A stretch of DNA of 64,000 nucleotides, from the NCBI RefSeq assembly GCF_963678635.1, contig NC_087068.1:42801649-42865648 (forward strand). Direction: 5' to 3'. The notes under the pieces are model-generated. The model did no database searches and was not told the DNA's origin. It saw only the letters and a program-made list of their open reading frames with translations. Each line of letters begins with the position of its first letter. Position 1 is the first letter of the stretch. Below, piece after piece: positions 38,944 through 49,289 of this stretch. A program made the translations under genes and the position numbers. This DNA is from Symsagittifera roscoffensis. Lineage: Eukaryota > Xenacoelomorpha > Acoela > Convolutidae.

Positions 38944-41000
38944 CTAGAAAACCAACAATACTGTAGAATCCTAGTGCAGTTATTAGATTCACTTCGGTTC
39001 CTCGATGATAATCTGCTATTATTTCTGCTTATGTTTTCGTTTTCATTGTTGCATTCCCAAACAGTATCATCAAATGTTTATGCTGCTTCGCAAGCTTTTG
39101 TACTTCGTCAAGACCCCCACGGATGTGACCTTCCATCCCATAGACATGCGCCAGACAGCTGCCAGGTTTAACCCAGTCAGGCACTCCACATTCTTCTCTG
39201 GGCTGCTCATTGAGGCTGTACTCATGAAACTGTAGATGGTGCTGAGGTCGCGTGAATTGCAATCTGCATGCAGTTTGTTTGTCTTGCGTCGATCGCAATA
39301 TCGAATCGGAATTTGGACTTGTACGCCATGATGGATTTTTTAGTTCCCACGGGACCATCGAACTTGACCTCAGTAACTATCTGAGATTTTTAATTTAATT
39401 TCTACTCTATCATCAGATTTCCATACAGAAGGTGCAGCCACCTTCTCTTCAAATACCTGTCCCAGCTTGATTTGTTGACTGGTAATATTTCTTATCGTCG
39501 ATATTCTAGACACCCAGAATTTTAGCAAGACTTTTAGCCCATCCAACAATCGCTGATACAAAGTGGTACGACTTCATTCTGATCGGTCAACAGTATGCAC
39601 TGGAATTCAGAAGAGTCCACGTCGAAACTTTCTTTCGCTCGAGTTTCTTGCTAGAAATTTTGGATTTCATCTATTTTTATCAAGGGTCTAGTTCTACTGG
39701 TTCTTTCATGTTCACTCTTAGTGGCTTGCTCTGATGAATGTCCAATAGTGCTTGTAATAACATCGGCTTTTCAGGCTCACTGCTTTTTCTCATTATCCTG
39801 ATGTTCACCGACATTTGTTTCAATAAGTACCAGACGAAACAGATAGCGTCTCTCCGTTTCCTTCAAAAATCATCAGGTCTATTAGATGTGTCATCAACGT
39901 TACTTTTTCTTCCTTCGATCTTTTCCTCTCCTCGATTCGTACATCTTCAATCCCGCCAAGCACCAAGTAATTCTGAGTTGCAACTCAGACGTGACAAACG
40001 GTGAAGCTATCAGAGGGTGTACTGTCGGGATCTTTCTCATTTCTTCTTCAAAATGGCGGAACAACACTACCCTCAACGGTACACTCACATGTTGGTCCCA
40101 TGTTTCCGTGTGCATTTCTGACGAGATCAGTGTTCCATAAGTTTTCTGGGTCATCGTCTTGTCTTTGCTAAAAAACACTCTACTAGATAACACTACTGAT
40201 TTCTTGAGAATAACGCTCCATAGCACCTTTGTTTTCTAAAGTTATCAGATGGATTTATGCCGAATTTCTGTTAGAGGACCGGCGGACTCGCTTATCATGA
40301 CTGTCTCCGATACCGTTAACCAATTCTGTTCAACTGGATTTAGCTGCTCTGCTCTGCTACGCTTCACTTTCCGTGGTTCGACCTCGAAGGTTTGAAGTCT
40401 CAGAATATGCTCTCACCACACTGGCTTAGTATCTTCGTTTCTAAAGTCGCTCCGGGAACATGGCGGTCACTTCTTTTGGTTTTGTAATTGGCTTATCTTA
40501 AATATTCCACGAGAATGGGTGACACCATTGCTACATTGGTCATCATCTTCGAATTGCTTTGCAATCTATCATCGCCTTGTCTCATATCAAAGAAATTCTT
40601 GACTTGTATTTTCTTGGCTGAATTGGCTTCATTCGCTGGTGGAGGTTCAGGACCCACCGTCAGTTATCCAGAATTCCTCAACATGACTTTGCTGCGCAGT
40701 TTCATCTTCATGTCGTTGATTTTCTCAATCCTTAATTTCCAGCGCACTGTCCCTTACTGCGTCTTGGACAGATACACAACTTCGCGGTTGCTCTCTTAAC
40801 ACGTCTTGATAGGAGAGTTAGTCTCACTCTCGCCAATAGCTGATTCAACGAGTAATTCACTTGTTCTTCCCTCACATTCATCGAACTTATCAACGATTTA
40901 ATGCATCAGAGGTCTATTGCGTCCTGTTTTCAGCATGGATTGGGTCACGTAGCACTGGACTTATGTCCAGACATCTTTCATGAAAGCAACTTTGGTCATT
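38944..41000 (-). pseudogene. Decayed unrecognised frames, 3' part of the minus-strand element
   Basis: On the minus strand, broken open stretches run from about 41,000 to 38,950. The longest are 39,900-40,226 (108 codons, ending in a basic run RRGKDRRKKK) and 39,029-39,358 (109 codons, containing PREECGVPDW and MEGHIRGGLDEV). They are interrupted by stops and frame changes every 100-300 bp. They lie between the integrase-bearing part of the element and its putative 3' LTR, where some gypsy elements carry an additional or envelope-like ORF, but I see no fusion peptide, furin site or convincing membrane anchor. I do not recognise the protein. Confidence 0.35.
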
Positions 41001-41180
41001 CCACAGCAAGTCCTGTTTTCGTGGTCACGATGGTGAACTTCACACTCCTCTTCCGGTAGATTCCCCAGGAAAGGTACTCGGGCTGCATTCTCCATCTTCC
41101 TCCTGCGAGGTGACTCTGTTAGAAATTTCTTCGTTTTAATATTGCCAGTGAAATGCTCTCCGGCATTTTATTGATTGCAT

Positions 41181-41851
41181 TCATAAAAGGCTGAGAGAGT
41201 CCAGTGGAGTCGTTTTCTCTGCCGGAAGATCATCTTGACCTTCATCTTCTCTAGCTTGTTCATAGCGATTATATGGCTCATATTTTGGATCCGTGGTGTT
41301 GTTCGAGGGCAGTCCGTCCAGGTCAGTCAACCTCAAGGCGGTTGTCGAGCTGAAGAAATTTCTTCTGCAATCAAACAATTCGCTCCCTCAATTGAGTACA
41401 ATCCATTCACAAATAGCTTCGCACCATTTAACACTCTTATCTCATCCGCTGCAACGCTGGCCATCTGGAGATTCAAATTCTTGAAGTACTGCTTATAAAC
41501 GTGCCAAGGGAAATTATAGGCTCTGACAACATCAAAAAAATGATCCGGAAGTTGCTCCTCTCTCGGCATAGTTGTCATTTCCGACCTAGAGGTTCCCGAG
41601 GTGGTTTCCATTTGGTTCACTGATCCCAATCTTCTTAGTGGATAAATTGTTCTCATTGCTGGTGCTTCACTCAATTGGTCCAATTCATCTGATTTCTGTT
41701 CCTGGTCAATCGAGCTCTGCAACACTTGTGGCACGACTGGGACTGATCTACAATGCGTCTCCAAACTATTTGGTACGAACGTAAAGATAGCTGAAAAGTT
41801 CGTCGCTTCCTCAGTTCGCAACACTCCTGTATCAATTAGCTCGAGCTCCAA
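41181..41851 (-). pseudogene. Unrecognised frame(s) in the 3' region of the minus-strand element
   Basis: A minus-strand frame of 172 codons (41,851 to 41,333) contains the phrases LPDHFFDVVRAYNFPWHVYK and LNGAKLFVNGLYSIEGANCL. At about 41,340-41,380 it hands over to a second frame (41,378 to 41,181, 65 codons) that translates the same bases around the overlap, which looks like a single-base frame change in one original gene. The overlapping plus-strand frames are shadows. The composition is soluble and mixed, with no motif I can name. It is probably part of the same lost protein as the frames on either side. Confidence 0.4.
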
Positions 41852-42779
41852 CTCGTCTAATCGCTCCTAGTTGACATTGTTAATCCAGGCTGGCCCTCCA
41901 AAACTGTTCATCAGTCAACTCAAGCTCTAAATCCTATTAACCGTCCAGAATTGTGACTTGTCAGATTACGTATTATATTGTTTCACTTGATCACTCCCTC
42001 ATTGTGTATCCGAGCAGGAGCTTGTTCTGTCTTCGAATTCATGGGTTCTGTGCATACCGTCGATATCGCGCACTGAAACTTCTGCCACACCTCAGTAAAT
42101 AGGCACACTATCAACACCTCACATCAACCATCCTCTGACTCTAAAGTACTGGGCGTATTGTTAGTGCCTACCATAATAGTCACATCCACGATTCTGCCCC
42201 GGTTCATAAATTCAACCATTCGATGTTGTAGCACCTGCAATTGCCATCACTGTAGTAATCCCTCAAGTCCTTAAATTCAGTACTCTCTCGAGGCTGTCGC
42301 TCAATATCAAGTGCGAGGGGCCGAGAGGTGGCTGTTAAATATTTAACGCTGAACTCCAAGTGGAGCCATCGAAGCATGCTCACGAATCCGTGTCCGGAAC
42401 TCTCGTGAAGATGTTCTTTTGGTTGTTCTTCTGCACGTCCAGAACTCGTGATACTTACTTCATTGGCATTTTCCTTTTATGCCTGGTGGAGCCTTGTCTC
42501 AACTCCGTTGTCTTGGCAGCTCTTGTTCCCGTCCTCTCTGCCACTTCCAAGCAGAACTTTGCTCTGTCGGTGTCAACAATCATTCCACAGGGTGGAGCCA
42601 ACCCGGAACCTTGCGCTTTTCCGTTGGCCACTATTCAACCAGCGGTTTCGACCAGCTGCCTCATTGTCCTTTCAACTACTCGGTCGCCCAGGATGTCGCT
42701 CGAGTCTAGGATTGTTACTCTTTCAGATCCTGTCGAGACTTACACTTCCGTTGTCTGGCTTACATCGCGAAGTGTCAGG

Positions 42780-43480
42780 AATTCATTGGCGATTACCTAT
42801 GGGTAACGTTCTCTACGGGCAACGAGCGCTCCGCTTTCGCCACGCCCAGTCGCTCTGCTTGCTCTTCATACTCCTTCTCAAAGCGCTCTATCTCTTCTCC
42901 TTGCTTCTTGTTGTAGTCCTCAAACAATCTCCTCCGCATATCTTGATCTTCTTGAGCTCTGGTCAACGTTTTTCATACTCATTCTAACTCGTCTCTTGTC
43001 TCTGTCAGCCCTTCCATGGTCTAATTCGTTTGTACTTCTTCTTTTCTCGTTCTCTTGGATGGCACGACAGCTCTCAGCTGCGAGCTAGACGAGGCAGCCT
43101 CGCTACTCATTTCCTATGAAAGGCTTGATGTCTTCTCCGGGCCTAGGCCTGGCTGGGAGAGGCATCTCTCCAAGCTGTTACGATCTCGCAGTAACCAACC
43201 CAGTTTCGCGTGCCAAGTCGCTTGCAGAGAGTATTTCATTCATCCATCTCAAGGCATGCAGGCTTGGGCGGTCTAATACTCCTTGCTCATCTCAAGCTGC
43301 CATCAGCAAGACTTCCGTGGTATGGTCCCCACGGTGGTCATGCCCCAGGAAGTTCCTCACAGCAGCTGTCAACATGACAACCTCCGGGTCATTTTGGGCG
43401 TAGTTTTTTTCCAGAGCTCGCTTCTGACTGGTCCTACGTAGGCCTCGGCCGAATCCATCAACGCGTCAGGGTTGTCCAAG
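42780..43480 (-). pseudogene. Degenerate coiled-coil-like coding remnant of unknown function
   Basis: Reading the minus strand from about 43,460 (ATG followed by DSAEAYVGPVRSEL) gives coding-like sequence through frames broken by in-frame stops. It includes a stretch with DPEVVMLTAAVRNFLGHD and, at about 42,850-42,960, a highly charged heptad-like run containing RRRLFEDYNKKQGEEIERF. Charge pattern and lack of prolines suggest a coiled coil. It starts just after an AT-rich gap (43,490-43,830), so it may be a separate ORF of the element or a captured sequence. I do not recognise it. The 179-codon plus-strand frame over this region is low-complexity L/S/F-rich and treated as a shadow. Confidence 0.35.
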
Positions 43481-43489
43481 ATTTTATTT

Positions 43490-43830
43490 TCGGATGTTTG
43501 ATTTTGATATCTTCAGTTGCAAAAAGTTGGAATCAGAAAAAGAATTCGATCAATCAGGATCTAGAATAAAGGTCATGATTATCACGTTTGATTAAAACTG
43601 CCTCAATTTTTTATTGAAAATTTTGTGAAAAAAATTAGACGGATTAAAAAATTCAATCAATTCAATCTAACCTTGTTCAATTCAATCTAAAATCTAAAAC
43701 TTGGAAGGCTCTGGAGCTTTTTTTGACTTTGTTGGTTAAGCATTCGTGGTCACTAATTTTTCCAATTCTATCTTTCTTAAAACTTAACACACAGATCTAT
43801 GTTCAATAATTTTTCTTATGTGAACATACT
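43490..43830. other. AT-rich gap inside the minus-strand element
   Basis: About 340 bp, strongly AT-rich, with a near-direct repeat of TTCAATTCAATCTAA around 43,657-43,690. No coding frame or known element is visible. It separates the coiled-coil-like remnant (left) from the small ORF at 43,830-44,036. Confidence 0.6.
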
Positions 43831-44340
43831 CATATTTTAGTGTCCGAAAAGATTGCATGTATTAGCGCATACAGCTCCCGAGGATGCAGTCTTCCTCTAT
43901 TTAAGTCGTACCCAAGGAGCGAGAATTCTTTTAATCTTTTCTTTACTAGAAAGTCTTTGAGTCTTGTCAGGGATACGGCCAAAGCTTCGGGGCCTACGAA
44001 GCTGCTAGTACCCCTACTCCTGATCTGCTCTTCCATAAAAACTCTATATTCTTGTACTCTCTCCTGAAGTCGGCTGCTAATGCTGATCTAAAACTCATGT
44101 CCGAGGTGATAGCCATCGCACATGTCGTATGCAAGAATATAAAGTTGCTAGCTGTTAGGGTCAACTATGTTAAATGCTTTTCCACTGGGTAAGTCGAAAT
44201 TTGGCTTCACTACTCTCTTTTTGTTTGGCTTTTTGAGGCCTTCCTCTGTTTCTGCCTCTAAACCACTTGTTTTTCTTGCAATTTTTACTTTCTAAAGAAA
44301 TTTTCAGTGTGGGTAGGCCCTACCCCTACTTCCCAGCTAA
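43830..44340 (-). pseudogene. Small ORF and upstream decayed frames downstream of integrase
   Basis: A clean 68-codon minus-strand frame (44,036 to 43,830) contains KKRLKEFSLLGYDLNRG followed by HPRELYALIHAIF. Upstream to about 44,340, other minus frames read as coding-like fragments (DMSFRSALAADFRREYKN, then a lysine-rich stretch), implying one original protein with several frame breaks. Its position directly after the pol tail suggests a third ORF of the element. No named domain is recognised. The plus-strand frame at 43,840 covers the same bases and is a shadow. Confidence 0.4.
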
Positions 44341-44399
44341 AAATATCTATCGACGTCCCCGTTGATCGCGTACCTAATATTATGTTAGGTTGACCGCAG

Positions 44400-45025
44400 G
44401 AATGAACTATAGCCCTTCCTGGGCTGCCTCGGAAGGATCATGTTTGTCATTTTTAACAAAACTCCATGATATCGCGGTCTACTTCTTGAGTCGTGACACT
44501 GTTTTTTTTTCATATCGTTCAACCACTCCAAGGCGCACATGTTCATTTAATCTTGCTCTGTTGACCCCTGTTAAATGTCCTCAAGCTCCACTTCTGGTTT
44601 TGACGATTGTTGAGCCACTTATTGTCTTGGTCATCAACAATGTGTACTTCCTGTGACACGGCTATCTTTTTTAAGCCCACTAGATTATCTGATATTCTCT
44701 TCGTATCTATCTCATTCACTACGAAGTCGTCTCAATCAGGGTTGTACTTTCTCGCGGGCCTTTCCCTGTCCTTTTGTCGCGTCTGCAATGAAAAAGTAAG
44801 ATCGGTTTCCATGTTCTTGGGAATCTCTCTCTGTTTGTGGTCTCCCCAATCCTTTTCTGCATTGTACAACGTTTCTTCACCTACCTCTATTATTTCGATG
44901 GGACCCAGGTCCAACGGCGGGCTTGTTCCCTCTTCCAGTGCCTCATTCCCATCGTTCTTGTACCTGGTGCCGTTTTCACTGACTTCGCGAGTAGGGTCTA
45001 TCATTAAAATATCACCTTGATTCAT
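44400..45025 (-). pseudogene. pol: Decayed C-terminal tail of pol (after integrase)
   Basis: The minus-strand frame 45,025-44,732 (97 codons) is acidic, with MNQGDILMIDP near the start and an (E/D)-rich centre, ending with a basic RQKDRERPARKYNPD segment. Coding-like sequence continues in another frame to about 44,600 and fades by 44,400. It follows the integrase GPF/Y-like stretch in the same order seen in gypsy-type polyproteins with long tails. Function of the tail is unknown. The 137-codon plus-strand frame at 44,607 is interpreted as its shadow. Confidence 0.55.
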
Positions 45026-45037
45026 GTCTTCAGGTAC

Positions 45038-45262
45038 TTACCAGTCCTCTAAGTATTGATTATTGGACTTGATGTAATCAATGTGCGCAGTTTGGCAAGT
45101 GCTGAGCCTGTAAAAAGTCCCTTCTGATGTACCTCCGTTATCATAAGCGGCTCTCTCCATTTCATCAGGAGTTTCATAGTATCTTTCGTTGGGATCACGT
45201 TCTGAAAAACCCATACGTAGTCTCCTACTGAGTAAGCTTCCGCACCAGCTACTTCTTGTCAA
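45038..45262 (-). pseudogene. pol: Integrase C-terminal GPF/Y-type module, frame-shifted
   Basis: The minus-strand open frame (74 codons) ends in GTFYRLSTCQTAHIDYIKSN. The alternative minus frame over the same bases reads YSVGDYVWVF and then KWRGPLMITEVHQKGL, the typical core of the integrase C-terminal GPF/Y module (V.D.VWV....K....W.GP). The two frames together cover the module, so one indel splits it. It lies between the core-domain remnant (45,440-45,690) and the acidic pol tail, the expected order. Non-functional as it stands. Confidence 0.65.
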
Positions 45263-45439
45263 TATTTTTCACTGCCTCGCATGAGTTTGTTGCTTGTTGC
45301 GTCTTTGCTATTCAATAAGCTCCTCTTGACGCATTATCACATTTCATACATACACCTGTGGCGATGTCTTCTTGCCTTCATACTCAGGTTAAAAGATTTT
45401 TAAGGGCATAGCTTCGTCTTGCCCTGTCCGCATCATGGA

Positions 45440-45700
45440 TTAACTCCTGTATTTCTGTGTACTTTTGTAGGCTCCCATCACCTTCGGCAAATATTTATCC
45501 CAATCAGTCTTGTATCGGGAACAACCGACCCTCAAAATTGACACCAGAGTCCAATTTTGTCTCTCTGCTATGCCATTGGTGCGGAGTTGGTACACTGCAG
45601 GTTGAGCTTGGGCTACCTCAGAACGCCTCATAAGCTCCTTAGTAAGCTCACCTAAAAAGAAGGTCCATTATCTGTCTTGAACGTCATCAGGCCTAGGTAT
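45440..45700 (-). pseudogene. pol: Integrase catalytic core, second half
   Basis: On the minus strand FKTDNGPSF at about 45,661-45,690 carries the second catalytic Asp of the D,D(35)E triad, followed by a stop or frame break. The open frame 45,631-45,440 (63 codons) then contains TNGIAERQN, holding the catalytic Glu, and DWDKYLPKVMGAYKST, a classic gypsy integrase signature. The domain is thus present with all expected landmarks but broken between the second Asp and the Glu. It continues from the first half at 45,711-46,172. Confidence 0.8.
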
Positions 45701-45710
45701 TCAAGTTTGA

Positions 45711-46172
45711 TCAGATGATCGAAAGTCTTTCAGGTGAGGTCGTTATGCAAGGCACAGCTTCTGCATACTTTGTGAAGCGGTCGATCATCACTAGGAACTC
45801 ATTGCATCCAATATATGTCTTAAGTATCATCCGATGATCAATCTTTGCCACTTCATTAAACTCGGACGACTCGGTTTTTCGCAATGGCAATTTTAATTTC
45901 TTCCACCTGTTGACATGACAGACATGTTTTCTAAAAACCAGATCTTTATTCACATGAATAGGACCGTCTTTTTTTCGACGCTTCTTAAGGTTTGGCATTT
46001 CTTCATAGTCAGTCCTCATTGGCAAAGCGTAACCAAGTTTCCTTTCACGCTGGATTGAAACCGGTGTGTCCAGTGTATTCAACAATACGTTCAAACACAA
46101 ACCGTTGCGTGTGACAGAAAGCTCCGACCTATAATCACTGAAGTTTAATTGATGTGGTTCGACACCAGGCAA
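45711..46172 (-). pseudogene. pol: Post-protease linker fused directly to integrase; RT/RNase H missing
   Basis: This 153-codon minus frame begins with sequence matching the linker after protease in the plus-strand element: SVTRNGLCLNVLLNTLDTPV corresponds to 62,630-62,690, and RKLGYALP is identical in both. From about residue 75 onward it is integrase: CHVNRWKK (last zinc-binding Cys), then KIDH (first catalytic Asp), then LVMIDRFTKYAEAVPC. Intact gypsy elements have RT, RNase H and the start of integrase in between. The junction lies at about 45,920-45,990 and keeps the frame open. This is a deletion derivative unable to supply its own reverse transcriptase. Confidence 0.8.
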
Positions 46173-46304
46173 ACTTGCTTACTATCGCGCAATGCGTTTC
46201 AGTTTTTTATCCTGAAAATCGCTACCACTGCCTGCCTAGGCTGTAATTTTACCTTTTTGTCCAAGAAATTGATATCTTAATTTCATCACTTATTATCCTA
46301 TTTA

Positions 46305-46706
46305 TTAAAGGCTAAAAATTCTTATCCTTACTAGTCCATTATTAAGGTCAATCGTTACGTCGAAATTACTGTCGAAGTCACGCCCTAAGATGAACTGATC
46401 CGAATCATCCAGGTTCTCAACCACGAGAAAACTCGTCCAGAGGTGCCGTCTTCCCATCTGGAGGACTGTTATTCGAGTTCTCCCTGCCACATAGATGGCT
46501 CTGCGATTGAGGGCTGTCAGTCTCAAATTCAGTGTTATCAGGTCCTCCCTGGTGAAACCCATCCTTTCCCATTTTTTTATCGGCATCACACTGACTACCG
46601 CTCCTATGTCTAGGAGTCCTGTGACTCCTATCTTCTTCCCGTCTACCCACATCTGCTTCGTAACCAATGTGTACCGCATCTTGTTCCACCATGGCAATGT
46701 GACCAA
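46305..46706 (-). pseudogene. pol: Aspartic protease of the minus-strand gypsy element, DIGA at the active site
   Basis: This 133-codon minus-strand frame is homologous along its length to 62,060-62,410 of the plus-strand element. Shared landmarks are GLLD.GAV.SV.PI, WERMGF, VVENLD.SDQFILGRDF and DVTIDLNN. The catalytic triplet, DTG in pepsin-like retroviral proteases and DTGA in the plus copy, reads DIGA here (46,599-46,610), a Thr-to-Ile change expected to harm catalysis. ILGRDF is retained. The frame stays open although the rest of the element is shattered. The 91-codon minus frame at 46,417 and the plus frames are shadows. Confidence 0.85.
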
Positions 46707-47069
46707 TCCTGCGGACCTTCCACTTTTTTGACCTAAATATATCTGTCCTGTTTGGTCATTTTCTGTCTAATCTTAGATATTAGTATAATTGCACAGATCA
46801 AATTGATTGCCAAATCCCGTTGAACTCTGTTCAATGCATCTCTTTCCGCTGCTTTTTAATTAATTTTGAAATCCTGAGTCGTGGTCTCGGGTTTCGTTCC
46901 GCTCGTGACTTCCACTACTACCTGCATCTTCTTAGTGGCCAGTTCCTGAGGCTTCTCCGTCCTCCGAGCTTCCGCTTCGCTCATCAGACGTGCCCTGTTA
47001 GCCTTAACGCCTGACGAAGCCTTTTCATACCTTGAACGCTTGATGTCTGCCACAGCATGCCAAGATCGG

Positions 47070-49286
47070 GGACACTCCGACAAAAAATGACCCTCCAGGT
47101 TACAAAAGAAACACTTGAGCCAATTTTTGCGAACAATCTACTCATCTTATGTTCATGATCGATGTCCGACGCGTCCTCATTCTCAAGGCTAAAACACATT
47201 GCCATCATGCCTTGCTTATAGGATGGGACTTCTGATACATGATGGTCCGTGAAACTTCAGTTTGCAAAAGAGCGTCTCTCTTGTCCATGTAATCCCTGAG
47301 CTCGTATCAGCTGTTACCTTTGCAGATCAGTTATTAAAACCGTCATTTTCCACACCGTCGATGAATTTTGAGGCAACAGCCAAGTTCAATTTTTTGTTTT
47401 ACTTTTCCGGATGGCTACGCCTTCACAGCGTCTCCAAGTTGTCCAAGAACTTGTCTATTGTCTCTTCTTCACGCTGCCTATGTTTTTCGAAGCGCACCAT
47501 CGCTTGATGTCCCTGAACTCCCGAAACAGTTCAACGGGCCGAAGCGTTTCAACAGTATCTCGAAAACTGTTTAACAGTATCCCGTTGATATTGTTTTCTC
47601 GCCATCAAGCTATCCAGAGATTTAGAGCTTTACCTTTTAAGTTGCTCCTGGTGGGCGGAATGCATTCTTGTCCTTCAATTAAGTCTTCTTCCTCGAAACT
47701 CAGCTTCATGACTTCTTTCCACGTACTATACAACCGTGAGATTCATCCTTACGTCGGATTCATCCTATCTCGGTTTTTGCGCTCATTTGTTCTGTACAAT
47801 CTTGTGAGAAAGTCTCCAAGGATCTGCTTAGAGGTTCAAACGCTAGTATTATTGCTGTCTTATTCCGACAAAATCCCGTCTGATTGTGACGGTTAGCCGT
47901 TTGATGCTCCTGCCGGAAACGCTTGGTCATCAGTCGAGGCTGGCAAGCTGCCAGTCAAGAACCTCTGTGGACGTTCGTCGGATTCCTCGGCCTGTGACTA
48001 CCAGTGGCCGTTTTTGATGGCTTACCCCTTCCTCTAGTGGATCCATGTGTTCTTCCTCTTTTTGAGGGTTCCATGATGTACACTCTCGTCTCTCTAATCG
48101 CCTCTCTTGATTGTGCTCCTCTAATTCTTGATCTACTTCACTTCCTCATGACACCATCTAGTCTATCCATTATGACCTGAGTGCGTCTCTCCATCATTGC
48201 ATCTATCCTGGTATAGAGAATCTTAAGAGTTTGCTGTTGTTGACTGTGAAGTTGCTCCACGCCATCTTTAAACGCAAGATTCTGTTTAAATGATCATTCG
48301 TTCTCTCTTTCAAGCGCTTCTCCTTTTGACTGGCTTCCTGTTTGTTCTGAAGTATCTCCTCTCAATATTCTTCTCTCTCTATGTGAACTGCTATCTCCAT
48401 ATCACTCATTTTGTCCATTATTGCATTTTATCATTATCCTTGTCAGGGTTTCTTCCATTGATACCTCATCATCGACCGACAGGCAGTTTGGTGACAGGCA
48501 GTTTGGTGCTAGTTGAAACTCGCGCCGCTTCTGTCTGTCCTACAGGTTTTTCGCACTCCGCCTCAAATTTTCTCATTGTAGTTCCTGACCTGGTGACCTG
48601 AACTGCTTCAGCGTGCGAGCGAGAATTGGCTACTGTCAGGAAATCACTACAATGTTGCATCCCATTCGAATCCGTGTTAATCGTTCTGACAGTACCAAAC
48701 TGATCGGAGGAGCCGCCCACCATATTGACAGGCATCTTATTTTCATAGGATAAACTGTTGAAGCTCAATTGGGACCCAAAATAATCACTTTCCTAGTTAT
48801 AGTCTTCCTCTTCCTGAGTTTCGATTTTGTCGCCAGTTCCGGCTCCCATGGTAAATGGGAAGAAAGTCCCCAGAGTATTTTTTCATTCGGTTCAAGAATG
48901 AAGAAGACCTGGCCGCCTTCCCTGATACCCCATGCATCATGGTATGGGCGGTAGGTGAGCCCTCCTCCGCTAGTTTTTCAATCATAATGTCGGACAGTTC
49001 CGACATTTCATCTCGATCAAGAGTCAAGATCAAAACATCAGAGTCATGTCCCTCTTCTACTGGAGTATATTCTCTTGCTAGTCGCCTCGTCCCATTCCCA
49101 TTGGTTCCATGTTCCACCGGATCCTCGTCGTGAGCGGGATTACGGTTTATTTCTACCTCCAATGTCGTTCGTTTATCTTCCGAGACCTTTTGCCTCCTCG
49201 TTTTGACTATTTCGCCTGAAATTTTCTGCCTCTTCTTGTTCTTTTTTTGTTCTTTCCGTAGTTCTTTCCACGAAATGTTTTTTCAT
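47070..49286 (-). pseudogene. gag: Degenerate gag of the minus-strand gypsy element
   Basis: Coding remnants on the minus strand in shifting frames. From about 49,286 (ATG) come charged N-terminal fragments, including the 121-codon frame 49,162-48,797 and the 99-codon frame 48,768-48,469. A glutamine-rich coiled-coil-like stretch (LHSQQQQTLKILYTRIDAMM) lies at about 48,170-48,270. Capsid sequence at 47,380-47,560 (ETIDKFLDNLETL, then VASKFIDGVEND) matches the plus-strand capsid ESIDRFLDDLESL. One knuckle, CFFCNLEGHFLSECP (CX2CX4HX4C), lies at 47,072-47,113. Many stops and indels make it non-functional. The long plus-strand frame 47,411-47,896 is a shadow. Confidence 0.75.
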
Positions 49287-49289
49287 CGT

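Noticed and set aside
42448-42987. 179-codon plus-strand frame, hydrophobic and L/S-rich
   Set aside because: It lies opposite decayed minus-strand coding sequence with a charged, coiled-coil-like pattern; its composition is that of an antisense shadow.
47411-47896. 161-codon plus-strand frame
   Set aside because: It overlaps the minus-strand gag capsid remnant, which has a clear homologue at 60,720-60,860.
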